From an uncultured Prevotella sp. (GTDB lineage Bacteria > Bacteroidota > Bacteroidia > Bacteroidales > Bacteroidaceae): DNA of 14,539 nt. The position numbers and the translations under genes were made by a program. Positions 1-6,421 of this stretch are shown here, one piece after another. The notes below the pieces were generated by a model, which worked only from the letters and a program-made list of their open reading frames with translations, searched no databases and had not been told where the DNA came from. Location: the NCBI GenBank assembly GCA_937916075.1, contig CALGHW010000045.1, positions 1-14,539 of the forward strand, written 5' to 3'. Positions within the stretch are counted from its first letter, which is position 1. Every line of letters starts with the position of its first letter.

Positions 1-2
1 CG

Positions 3-236
3 CCTTCGGCTGCGTCACAGGTGAGTCAGCAGACCAGCGGCGACCACTCCCACAACGTGAACGGCACGGGAAACGTCATCGGAAACGCTTGCGGCTCTGC
101 GCTGGAGGACATGGCGGTGGCGCTGCGCAAGGCTTTGGGCACGATTGAGCAGCAGACGAACCACATCAACACCCTCACCAACCTCGTGAGAGACCTCCAG
201 ACGAAGCTCGATGAAAAAAAAGATAAGAAAGGGTAA
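3..236 (+). CDS. C-terminal part of a probable small phage regulator (5'-truncated)
   Basis: The frame is open from the left edge of the window and ends at TAA 234-236, so the true start is probably outside; the first possible internal start is GTG at 21. The visible part is about 77 residues. It has a polar Gly/Asn/His stretch (SGDHSHNVNGTGNVIGN) and then a probable coiled coil with Leu/Ile spacing (LRKALGTIEQQ...INTLTNLVRDLQTKLDEK), ending in a Lys-rich tail. Helix-turn-helix repressor-like proteins of Bacteroidota phages often end with such an Asn/Gly linker and a short dimerising coiled coil, so this may be the end of one. The DNA-binding domain itself is not in the window, so the function is inferred. 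The next gene starts 4 bases downstream, which suggests co-transcription. Confidence 0.5.
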   Translation, partial: PSAASQVSQQTSGDHSHNVNGTGNVIGNACGSALEDMAVALRKALGTIEQQTNHINTLTNLVRDLQTKLDEKKDKKG

Positions 237-240
237 AATT

Positions 241-402
241 ATGGAAAAGAAAAAAAAAGAAAAAACAACAGACATTCTCAATATGTTGAGAGCGAAGAAG
301 GAAAAAGACGGCAAGCTGAGTAAGTTTGGCGAATGGCTGCTGAGCGGAAAGTCCACAGGATGGGTGCTCGAAGATGAAAACGTCAAGTACGTGATGAGGT
401 GA
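241..402 (+). CDS. Small lysine-rich hypothetical protein (53 aa)
   Basis: I do not recognise this protein. I chose ATG 241 because AGAAAGGG (226-233) sits at normal Shine-Dalgarno distance; the in-frame ATG at 211 would overlap the upstream gene. The product is 53 residues: a very basic N-terminus (MEKKKKEK), a helix-prone DILNMLRAKKEKDG segment and a more conserved-looking C-terminal half (KFGEWLLSGKSTGWVLEDENVKYVMR). It has no signal peptide or membrane segment. Its tight spacing after the putative regulator suggests one operon. A run of nine A at 250-258 makes the start of the gene prone to slippage. It may be a small accessory or regulatory protein, but nothing in the sequence defines a role. 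Confidence 0.55.
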   Translation: MEKKKKEKTTDILNMLRAKKEKDGKLSKFGEWLLSGKSTGWVLEDENVKYVMR

Positions 403-513
403 GCGTTGAAATCAATGCAAAATCAGTACACGCACCGCCCGTCCCTGTTCAGTAAGTTCGCAAGTCCATGAAAATTAGGAAATTAGCGTATGCGAAAAGA
501 AAGTGTACAAAAG

Positions 514-545
514 CCCCCTCTTTCCGCTGGGAAATAAGGGTTTTA
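514..545 (+). terminator. Possible intrinsic terminator after the small ORF
   Basis: CCCT (516-519) and TTTCC (521-525) pair with GGAAA (530-534) and AGGG (537-540) around a GCTG loop, with a small internal bulge, and TTTTA follows. The U-tract is short. On the reverse strand the same hairpin is followed by CTTTT, so it could work in both directions. Confidence 0.4.
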
Positions 546-589
546 TACTTGATTTTTCATATACATAATTTCCTATATACTTGATTTTT
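544..589. repeat. 14-base direct repeat TATACTTGATTTTT
   Basis: TATACTTGATTTTT is exact at 544-557 and again at 576-589, with starts 32 bases apart and an A/T-rich spacer. It lies about 190 bases upstream of the integrase start. It could be part of an attachment or protein-binding region; the base composition is low-complexity, so chance is not excluded. Confidence 0.45.
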
Positions 590-778
590 AAGTAGTTAGC
601 AGTTGAGACTATTGGAAAGGCAGGGTTTATTTCCGAGCGAGGGATAAACTACCTTTTGAATTTGTATGCGTTTTTTCGCACAATTTGCGAGCTTTCAAAA
701 GAGTAACGCAATACATTTGTTGTACACAGATTCGGGAAATGTTGTACACTTGAATTTGTAAAGAAAAATAGGAAGATT

Positions 779-1945
779 ATGGAGAAAATACCGAGAATCA
801 GCTGGTGTTTCGACCGGCGCAACACGCTTGCCTCTACTGGCTTGGCAAGCATCGAGATGCGTGTCACTTACGCGCGCCACAGCAAGGTAATGGCGACAGG
901 TGTTCGAGTGGGGCGTGGTGAATGGCGTGACGGCCGTGTCGTACGCCGCTCGGATGCCGTAGAGTTGAACAGAATGCTCGAACGGCTTCGCTCTGACGTG
1001 CTCCGTGTCATAGACACGATGATGGATGAGGGTATGATTGACATTATGGGCATACATGACCGTATGGAGAGGATGAAGGGCGAGGGGCGTACCTTCATCG
1101 AATGGTGCAAGGAACGTGCGGAGGTAAGGAAGTACGGCCGTGCAGAGGATAGCCAAGAACGCTACGACAGATTCCTCCGATGGTTCGTTGGTTGGGGAAA
1201 GATACGCTATTTCTCTGATGTAACCGACCACGGCGTTCTGACCATGGATGCCGCTTTGAAGGAAAAGGGGATGACCGATTATTCAAAATGGAATAACTAT
1301 CACAGATTCCTCAACTCGTTCATCCTTGATGCCGTCGACGCGGGACTGCTAAGAAGAAACCCCTACAAATGGCTGCATATTCCCCGCGACAAAGAGAGCC
1401 ATGGGCTGCACAAATACCTAACCCGTGATGAGCTTCATCGTGTGGAGCGTGCTCAGATGGGTACGGAAAGCCTCGAGCGCGTGCGTGACCTTTTCGTGTT
1501 CCAGTGCTACACCTGCCTGTCCTACCATGACCTCGCAGCATTTGACGCATCGAAGCTGGTCAAGGTGGGCGAAGGAAGATGGACGTACAGCGGTGAGCGC
1601 GGAAAGACCGGGAAGGAGTTCACGTTCCTGCTGCTTCATCCGGCCGTTACTGTCCTTGAGAAATACGGATGGCAGCTCCCTATCCTCTCGAACGTGAAAT
1701 ACAACGAATACCTGAAGGTGGTGGCACAGACGGCAGGCGTGGACAAACCGATAACAAGCCACTGGGCACGCCATACAGGGGCTACCGTGCTGCTCAACGC
1801 TGGCGTGGATATGGAGACCGTGGCACGTATTCTTGGCCATTCCTCTACGAAGGTGACGCGCTCCACTTATGCGAAGCTACTCGACGACACCGTGGTACGG
1901 AAGATGCTTGCGGCAGAGACGCAGCTATCGGACAGCAATTTTTAA
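779..1945 (+). CDS. int: Tyrosine recombinase / phage integrase (IntDOT-like Bacteroidota type)
   Basis: This enzyme should integrate and excise the phage by site-specific recombination. The 388 residues fit the Bacteroidota integrase plan: an N-terminal arm-binding domain (about 1-95), a SAM-like core-binding domain (about 105-200, FIEWCKERAE...) and a catalytic domain (about 212-380). Visible catalytic residues are H328 and R331 in SHWARHTGAT, H354 in ILGHSS and the nucleophile Y364 in STYAKLL; the beta-hairpin Lys is probably K276 or K279. The usual first catalytic Arg (motif TGLR.SD) is absent: the motif here is TCLSYHD with S248, plus Cys for the usual Gly. IntDOT of CTnDOT is also known to lack this Arg, so the enzyme is probably active; R234 and R236 lie just upstream. 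ATG 779 follows AGGAAG (770-775) at short distance. A strong terminator closes the gene, so it is a separate transcription unit. Confidence 0.95.
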   Translation: MEKIPRISWCFDRRNTLASTGLASIEMRVTYARHSKVMATGVRVGRGEWRDGRVVRRSDAVELNRMLERLRSDVLRVIDTMMDEGMIDIMGIHDRMERMKGEGRTFIEWCKERAEVRKYGRAEDSQERYDRFLRWFVGWGKIRYFSDVTDHGVLTMDAALKEKGMTDYSKWNNYHRFLNSFILDAVDAGLLRRNPYKWLHIPRDKESHGLHKYLTRDELHRVERAQMGTESLERVRDLFVFQCYTCLSYHDLAAFDASKLVKVGEGRWTYSGERGKTGKEFTFLLLHPAVTVLEKYGWQLPILSNVKYNEYLKVVAQTAGVDKPITSHWARHTGATVLLNAGVDMETVARILGHSSTKVTRSTYAKLLDDTVVRKMLAAETQLSDSNF

Positions 1946-1961
1946 TATATTTTATCATTTG

Positions 1962-1988
1962 CCCGGGGACTATTCCCCGGGTTTTTTC
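1962..1988 (+). terminator. Strong intrinsic terminator of the integrase gene
   Basis: A perfect 8-base stem CCCGGGGA / TCCCCGGG (1962-1969 and 1974-1981) encloses the loop CTAT and is followed by six T (1982-1987). It starts 16 bases after the integrase stop codon and separates integrase transcription from the morphogenesis genes. Confidence 0.9.
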
Positions 1989-2019
1989 TTGTAAAATTCA
2001 TGAAAAATCTTTACCTTTG
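1988..2019 (+). promoter_or_regulatory. Bacteroidota-type promoter for the morphogenesis region
   Basis: TACCTTTG (2012-2019) is a perfect match to the Bacteroidota -7 consensus TAnnTTTG. CTTG (1988-1991) sits 20 bases upstream and matches the -33 TTTG at three of four bases. The -33 element touches the U-tract of the integrase terminator. Transcription would start a few bases after 2019, at or next to ATG 2026, so the first gene would have almost no leader. Confidence 0.7.
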
Positions 2020-2025
2020 TAGAAA

Positions 2026-2457
2026 ATGGCTAAAGAACCTACCACCCCTGCCGGCCGCCCTTGTTCCTCCTTGAAAACAGGCCGCGAGCCGCGTACACAC
2101 CGAGTCAGCTTCCGTATCTCTGACTCGGACTACCGCGTGTTCTGCTCATTGGCAGAGCGTGGTGGGTTCTGTTCCCTCAGTTCCTTTCTCAGATACCTTG
2201 CGTATTGTGCCGTCCGTTCTGCAGGTTGTGAGTATACCAGCAGCATTCCCGAGCCCGTCATGCGTGTGTTCCGCACCACCTATGAGCATGACCTGCAGAC
2301 GCTTGCCGCAGCCGTCCGTCTTGTAGAGGCAGGACAGATAGCGCCGCCAGCACCTACGCCACCAGATATATCGGAGGAAGTGGGAGAGATGTTCCGCACG
2401 ATGGGCGACGAGGGGGCTCGCCTGATGTTCCCCGGAGATATTAATTGGCGGAAATAG
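2026..2457 (+). CDS. Ribbon-helix-helix (MobC/Arc-like) DNA-binding protein
   Basis: The 143-residue product has one recognisable domain: a probable ribbon-helix-helix fold with beta strand HRVSFRI (25-31), helix A SDSDYRVFCSLAERGG (32-47) and helix B SLSSFLRYLAYCAVRSAG (50-67). The N-terminus is basic and Pro-rich; the C-terminal half has a helical stretch (84-104) and a Pro-rich hinge (107-114). Such proteins bind DNA as dimers; similar ones are often labelled MobC, but there is no relaxase here, so a conjugation role is unlikely. As the first gene behind the promoter and directly upstream of HNH and terminase, it could regulate this operon or bind near the packaging site; both are inferences. 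ATG 2026 is the only start that leaves the domain with a normal N-terminus, and it puts the gene practically at the transcript's 5' end. Confidence 0.7.
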   Translation: MAKEPTTPAGRPCSSLKTGREPRTHRVSFRISDSDYRVFCSLAERGGFCSLSSFLRYLAYCAVRSAGCEYTSSIPEPVMRVFRTTYEHDLQTLAAAVRLVEAGQIAPPAPTPPDISEEVGEMFRTMGDEGARLMFPGDINWRK

Positions 2458-2496
2458 TCGTTGTGGTGTCTATTTTATTCAAAGCCGCCTAAGAGT

Positions 2497-2904
2497 ATGG
2501 ACAGGTCGCATAAGAAAATTCCACCCCCGAATGGAGGAAGAGCGATTAAGGAAGGGTGGCGAAGCCGCTCCACATGGCACGGAGGGGGCGGCCGGCGTAA
2601 AGACTATAAGCGGATAATCCACAGCAAGCGGTGGAACGCCCTACGCACGGCATACATCGCCGAGCATCCGTTCTGTGAGGATTGCATGGCCGCTGGCATC
2701 CTCGACCAGAAGGCAGAGGAAGTGCACCATATTCGGCCAATCGGTATGGGGCGTGACTTCGCTGGGATGTGCGCCCTCGCTTTCGACCCGCATAACCTTC
2801 GCAGCCTGTGCCACGCTTGCCACGTCCGTGCCCATGGAAAGTTGCGCCGGGGGCGTACTACCACCGATGAGTGGATGGAGGCGTGGCTTCGCCAGTTTTT
2901 GTAA
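2497..2904 (+). CDS. HNH endonuclease of the DNA-packaging module
   Basis: The 135-residue protein has a zinc-supported HNH nuclease domain in its second half: CEDC, then the catalytic EVHHI segment, then DPHNLRSLCHACHVRAHG with the Asn, a second CxxC pair and the last His. The N-terminal part is basic and Gly-rich. In HK97-type phages an HNH protein encoded next to the terminase helps the terminase cut concatemeric DNA during packaging; position and size fit that role. I prefer ATG 2497; a TTG at 2461 would add 12 residues outside the domain. The gene lies 39 bases after the RHH gene and 18 bases before the small terminase gene, so it is most likely in the same operon. Confidence 0.9.
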   Translation: MDRSHKKIPPPNGGRAIKEGWRSRSTWHGGGGRRKDYKRIIHSKRWNALRTAYIAEHPFCEDCMAAGILDQKAEEVHHIRPIGMGRDFAGMCALAFDPHNLRSLCHACHVRAHGKLRRGRTTTDEWMEAWLRQFL

Positions 2905-2922
2905 AATTAATTCAAATGCCTT

Positions 2923-3333
2923 ATGAAAGAATCAAGCAATGACCGCAGACACTATCTGCTCGAGATTCGTGAACGGCTGGAGAGCCGTGGGCTGTATGAC
3001 CCCAGCCTCGAGCCAGCCATCGGTGTGCTTGCCGGGCTGCTCTGTCGTCTGGACAGCATCCGGGAAAGCATCGACCGTGACGGGACGATGATAGAGAGCA
3101 TCACCCGTGAGGGTAATACCCGTGTGTCACTGAATCCTGCCGTACAGGCTGAGATAAGCTGTACCGAGGAGGTGAGGAAGTATTTCCGTGACCTCGGTTT
3201 GGCCGTGGCGAAGCCCGCAGGATTCGTCAATCAAGAAAAGGACAGCCGTCCAAGAAGTGGCGACCGGCTGGTGAGTCTAATGGAGAGCCTTGGCAGCTCC
3301 CGTCCTGCGGTGCTCAAGCGTGCAAAATCATAG
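2923..3333 (+). CDS. terS: Terminase small subunit, P27 family
   Basis: The small terminase subunit recognises phage DNA and brings it to the large subunit. The 136-residue product has the helical P27-type pattern (PF05119): LEPAIGVLAGLLCRLDSIRES (about 29-49), the segment TREGNTRVSLNPAVQAE with the family's 'nP' signature, and VRKYFRDLGLAVAKP, which corresponds to the usual C-terminal 'lGLtP' element. Identification rests on this pattern together with its position between HNH and the large terminase gene. The start ATG 2923 has no Shine-Dalgarno sequence, as is usual in Bacteroidota. The large terminase gene begins 7 bases after the stop. Confidence 0.85.
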   Translation: MKESSNDRRHYLLEIRERLESRGLYDPSLEPAIGVLAGLLCRLDSIRESIDRDGTMIESITREGNTRVSLNPAVQAEISCTEEVRKYFRDLGLAVAKPAGFVNQEKDSRPRSGDRLVSLMESLGSSRPAVLKRAKS

Positions 3334-3340
3334 ATAGAGC

Positions 3341-5074
3341 ATGACGGACGAAGAGCGGCAACAAGAACGAGAGGCGAAGACCGCCTGCGCTGGATGGCTG
3401 CAAGACTGCGACCTCCCATCCTATCATCTGGGACGTATCGACCGCCGTCTGCTCGACTATGCGCGTGGGCTGGTGTCGCACCCCGAGCGGCATAACCTCT
3501 ATGAGCTGCTCGGGCTTCGCCGTTTCCTCAAATTGCTCGACAAATACGATTTTAGAATTGATAAATACAAGCAGTTTACAGCATTTTACGAGCAACTGAA
3601 GTTCAGCGGGATTCGTGGCCGCCAGAGCTACAGACTAACCCCCGTACAGGTGTTCCAGTTTGCGAACATCATGGGGTTCTACACCGACGAGAACCACCGC
3701 CTGTTCCATGATGTACTGCTGTTCGTGCCGCGTAAATTCTCCAAGACCACAGAGGTGGCCAGCCTTGCCGTCTACGACCTCTTATTCGGCGACCGCAACG
3801 CCCAGTGCTACACCACGGCGAATACGTATCAGCAGGCGAAGATATGCTTTGACGAGATTCGCGGTGTGCTGCGTGGCCTTGACCCCGGTCTTGGTCACTT
3901 CAAGCTTAACCGTGAGCTGGTGAGCTGGAAGGACAGCGGGATGCGCGAGAGCTTCGTGCGTTGCCTTGCGTCGAATGCAGACAAACTTGACGGACTGAAC
4001 GCTTCGACGGTCATCAATGACGAATACAGTCAGGCGGATAGCGCTGACCTCTATAACGTGCTCACGACCTCCATGGGTATGCGTGAGAATCCGCTTGTAG
4101 TGACCATCACCACTGCCAGCGATAAGGTGGACAGCCCGTTCGTGTCGATGCTTGAGCACTGCAGGGCCGTGCTACGGGGCGAGTCCACTGACGACCGTAC
4201 GTTCGCCCACCTGTTCATGCCAGACGTGGACGATGAGGAGGGGGACGTGAATACATGGAGGAAAGTGCAGCCCCACCTCGGAATCACGGTCAAGGAAACC
4301 TTCTACGATGATATGTGGCGAAAGGCACAGACCAGCGCGGATGATATGCGAGCCTTTCGCACGAAGCTGCTGAACGTGTTCGAGACGGGTACGCTGGAGA
4401 CTTGGATTAGCGGCGAGGTCATCCGCTCGCACTTCCGCCGCCTCGACCTCTCCACGCTGGGATATCGTCCAGAGTGTCAGGTGGCCGTGGACTTGAGTGT
4501 TCGCGATGATTTCTCTGCGGTGAGCTACTTCCTTCACCTTGACGGACACGAGGGCGGGCACATGATTACCGATTATTACCTGCCGCGTCAGACTCTCGAG
4601 ACACACGAGAATCGGGCAATTTACAAGAAATGGGTTGCGGATGGCTATATGCACGTCTGCGGGGAAGAGACCATCGACTATGACCAGATAGCCCGTGACA
4701 TCTTCGAGAGAGGAGGGCAGCTGCGCATTCTGCGCATCGGTTTCGACCCAAACCGCGCACAGACGTTCCAGAACACGCTGCGCTCCACAGGTGGCGAACC
4801 TTATATGCAGCCGTACAAGCAGACGAACTACTATTTCACCAGAGCGGTGGAGGGCACGGAGGAACTGCTTTTCAATGACAAACTTACATTTGACCCGAAC
4901 CCCATCAATGCCTACTGCTACGACAATGCGGTGCTCGATGTCGACAAAATGGGGAATAAGAAGCCGATGAAGAAGCAGAAAAAGGCGAAGATAGACGGAT
5001 GTGTTACGGGCACGATGGCCATCGGCCTTAGCATTGAGCAGGTGCGTGGTGCCTATTCGTCGGATTTGGAATAA
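3341..5074 (+). CDS. terL: Terminase large subunit (ATPase and nuclease)
   Basis: This is the packaging motor: an ATPase that pumps DNA into the procapsid and a nuclease that cuts it. The 577-residue length is normal. The ATPase domain (about 95-340) has a deviant Walker A VPRKFSKTTE (129-138, K135 T136), Walker B STVINDE with D227/E228, and a likely coupling motif TITTAS (255-260). The RNase H-like nuclease domain (about 355-577) shows acidic residues at D384 and D390 (VAVDLSVRDDFSAV), D469 (IGFDPNR) and D552 (KIDGCVTG). Walker A has Phe where related proteins usually have Asn or Gly, a modest deviation. The gene follows the small subunit directly and precedes the portal by 18 bases, so all packaging genes are probably co-transcribed. 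Confidence 0.97.
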   Translation: MTDEERQQEREAKTACAGWLQDCDLPSYHLGRIDRRLLDYARGLVSHPERHNLYELLGLRRFLKLLDKYDFRIDKYKQFTAFYEQLKFSGIRGRQSYRLTPVQVFQFANIMGFYTDENHRLFHDVLLFVPRKFSKTTEVASLAVYDLLFGDRNAQCYTTANTYQQAKICFDEIRGVLRGLDPGLGHFKLNRELVSWKDSGMRESFVRCLASNADKLDGLNASTVINDEYSQADSADLYNVLTTSMGMRENPLVVTITTASDKVDSPFVSMLEHCRAVLRGESTDDRTFAHLFMPDVDDEEGDVNTWRKVQPHLGITVKETFYDDMWRKAQTSADDMRAFRTKLLNVFETGTLETWISGEVIRSHFRRLDLSTLGYRPECQVAVDLSVRDDFSAVSYFLHLDGHEGGHMITDYYLPRQTLETHENRAIYKKWVADGYMHVCGEETIDYDQIARDIFERGGQLRILRIGFDPNRAQTFQNTLRSTGGEPYMQPYKQTNYYFTRAVEGTEELLFNDKLTFDPNPINAYCYDNAVLDVDKMGNKKPMKKQKKAKIDGCVTGTMAIGLSIEQVRGAYSSDLE

Positions 5075-5092
5075 TTAGAAAACGAAAGCGAG

Positions 5093-6421
5093 ATGCAGAA
5101 ACTTTGGAAACAGCTTCGTGGAACGATAGGCGACACAGTGGGTTCGATGGTATCATTGTTCAGCGGCTCGACTTCTGGCAGCAATACCAGCGAGGGCGTG
5201 AGCGGCTGGCCTTACCTGTTCCGCCCGGGCACGGTGCTCGGATATGATGATATAGTCGATGCCTATACGGCGGGCACGGTGGCTTGCGTGAAACGGTGCG
5301 TTGAAATCAAGGCGGGCAGTGTGGCCAGTCTCGGGCTTCATGTATTCAGGAGGAAGCGAGCCGAAGGGCGCACGTGGTATGAGGATGCGGAGGGAACGTC
5401 CAACGATAGAATCCTCTCGCAACGCCCGAATGAGCGTCAGACTGGTTACGACTTTCTTTGGCAAATCGTCTACCAGCGCGAGATGTACGGCAATGCTTAT
5501 ATCGTCCCGTCCTACAGCGGCGGTGTGCTGCAAGCCCTCTACTGCATCCCGCCTGACAGTTCGGTGAGCTATGACCGCCTGACAGGACGGTACACGGTGA
5601 ATGACCCGTATTATGGCATTTTCGGGGAATACGCCCCGGGAGAAATCATCCACATTCGCAGCTATTGCCGTGACGGCTTCCTCGGGACTCCAGTCACAGA
5701 GCTTGCCTCGCTCGTGTTGGGCAATGCTCGTAAGGCGTATAAGCAGGAGGGTGAGATGTTCACCCCCGGCAGCACGCTGCGCGGCTTCATCACTGGAGAG
5801 GATTCCGTGCAGGTGGGCTATGGGGGCGTGACGGACAAGCAGCTGAAAAGCGTGACGCAGCGGCTGCGTGAGGCCATCGGCAGCGGCCAGAATCTGAACT
5901 TCCTCCCCGGTTCGATGAAGTTCGTGCAGACAGGCATGACCCCGTCAGACCTTCAGTTGCTCGACTCTATGAAGTTCCTCAACATGGAGATTTGCAGATT
6001 TTTCGGTGTTCCTCCCACGCAGGTGTTCCAAGACACGAATGCGAACTATGCGAGCAGCGAGAGCAGTCAGACCATCTTCATGACCAGTACCCTCGCACCG
6101 CTCATGCGGCAGATGGAGGCGGAATTTACCGAAAAGCTGTTTGGAGGGAGCGGGCTATGGCGTGCCCGCTTCAATCTGTCTGATTATTATCAGACCGACC
6201 CGTCGGCACAGGCGACCGCACTCTCCACGCTCATACAGACGGGCGTGCTCACTCCGAATGAGGCTCGTATGCGCCTCGGACTCCAGCCGATGGACGGCGG
6301 GGACGCACTCGTGGCCAATGGAAGCATCGCAAAACTTGAGGAACAACAGGGGCAGCAGCAGGGGGCGGTGCCTATTTCTAAGAATAACAGCAAAAGTAAA
6401 AAGACTTCGCAGAAAAAATGA
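5093..6421 (+). CDS. HK97-type portal protein
   Basis: The portal is the dodecameric ring at one capsid vertex; DNA enters and leaves through it and the terminase docks on it. The 442 residues carry the HK97 portal family (PF04860) signatures: YDDIVDAYTAGTVACVKRCVEIKA near the N-terminus, then a region from 282 on with MTPSDLQLLDSMKF, EICRFFGVPPTQVF and TLAPLMRQMEAEFTEKLF. The C-terminus is a low-complexity Gln/Ser/Lys tail, typical and probably disordered. Its stop overlaps the next start in an ATGA (6418-6421), so the protease is likely translated by coupling to the portal. Confidence 0.96.
   Translation: MQKLWKQLRGTIGDTVGSMVSLFSGSTSGSNTSEGVSGWPYLFRPGTVLGYDDIVDAYTAGTVACVKRCVEIKAGSVASLGLHVFRRKRAEGRTWYEDAEGTSNDRILSQRPNERQTGYDFLWQIVYQREMYGNAYIVPSYSGGVLQALYCIPPDSSVSYDRLTGRYTVNDPYYGIFGEYAPGEIIHIRSYCRDGFLGTPVTELASLVLGNARKAYKQEGEMFTPGSTLRGFITGEDSVQVGYGGVTDKQLKSVTQRLREAIGSGQNLNFLPGSMKFVQTGMTPSDLQLLDSMKFLNMEICRFFGVPPTQVFQDTNANYASSESSQTIFMTSTLAPLMRQMEAEFTEKLFGGSGLWRARFNLSDYYQTDPSAQATALSTLIQTGVLTPNEARMRLGLQPMDGGDALVANGSIAKLEEQQGQQQGAVPISKNNSKSKKTSQKK

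Larger units (their letters stand above)
503..749. repeat. Three TTGTACAC sites around the integrase promoter region
   Basis: The octamer TTGTACAC occurs inverted at 503-510 and directly at 720-727 and 742-749. The last two copies share a preceding G (GTTGTACAC) and start 22 bases apart, about two helical turns. Each site has the palindromic core TGTACA. The 720 copy directly follows the TACATTTG box. Operator sites or integrase arm-binding sites are possible readings; neither is proven. Confidence 0.45.
403..778. other. A/T-rich non-coding control region upstream of the integrase
   Basis: This 376-base stretch holds no convincing gene. It contains a terminator-like hairpin (516-545), a 14-base direct repeat (544-557 and 576-589), a TCGCA/TGCGA inverted repeat (676-680 and 686-690), and three copies of TTGTACAC (one inverted at 503-510, two direct at 720-727 and 742-749). 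A perfect Bacteroidota -7 box, TACATTTG, is at 712-719, but no good -33 TTTG lies at the usual distance (the nearest TTTG, 684-687, is about 24 bases away), so the integrase promoter is only tentative. A phage attachment site or integrase arm-type sites would be expected next to int, and this is the only region in the window that could hold them; that is inference. Confidence 0.5.

Noticed and set aside
468..584. A 38-codon frame from ATG 468, and a 15-codon frame from ATG 490 that ends inside the hairpin at 516-540, as possible leader peptides
   Set aside because: Both are very short with an unremarkable composition, and the hairpin needs no leader to explain it. No alternative pairing typical of attenuation is visible.
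403..778. tRNA, CRISPR array or diversity-generating retroelement template in the non-coding regions
   Set aside because: No cloverleaf, no regularly spaced repeat array and no reverse transcriptase or template/variable repeat pair is visible here or at the right edge.
695..1231. 178-residue reverse-strand frame overlapping the integrase
   Set aside because: It is a shadow of the integrase gene, with no recognisable domain, start signal or neighbour on that strand.
2026..2457. Conjugative mobilisation function suggested by the MobC-like domain
   Set aside because: No relaxase, oriT-like site or other transfer gene is present; the neighbours are phage packaging genes.
2461..2496. TTG 2461 as start of the HNH gene
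   Set aside because: The added 12 residues have no domain support, and ATG 2497 gives a normal N-terminus.
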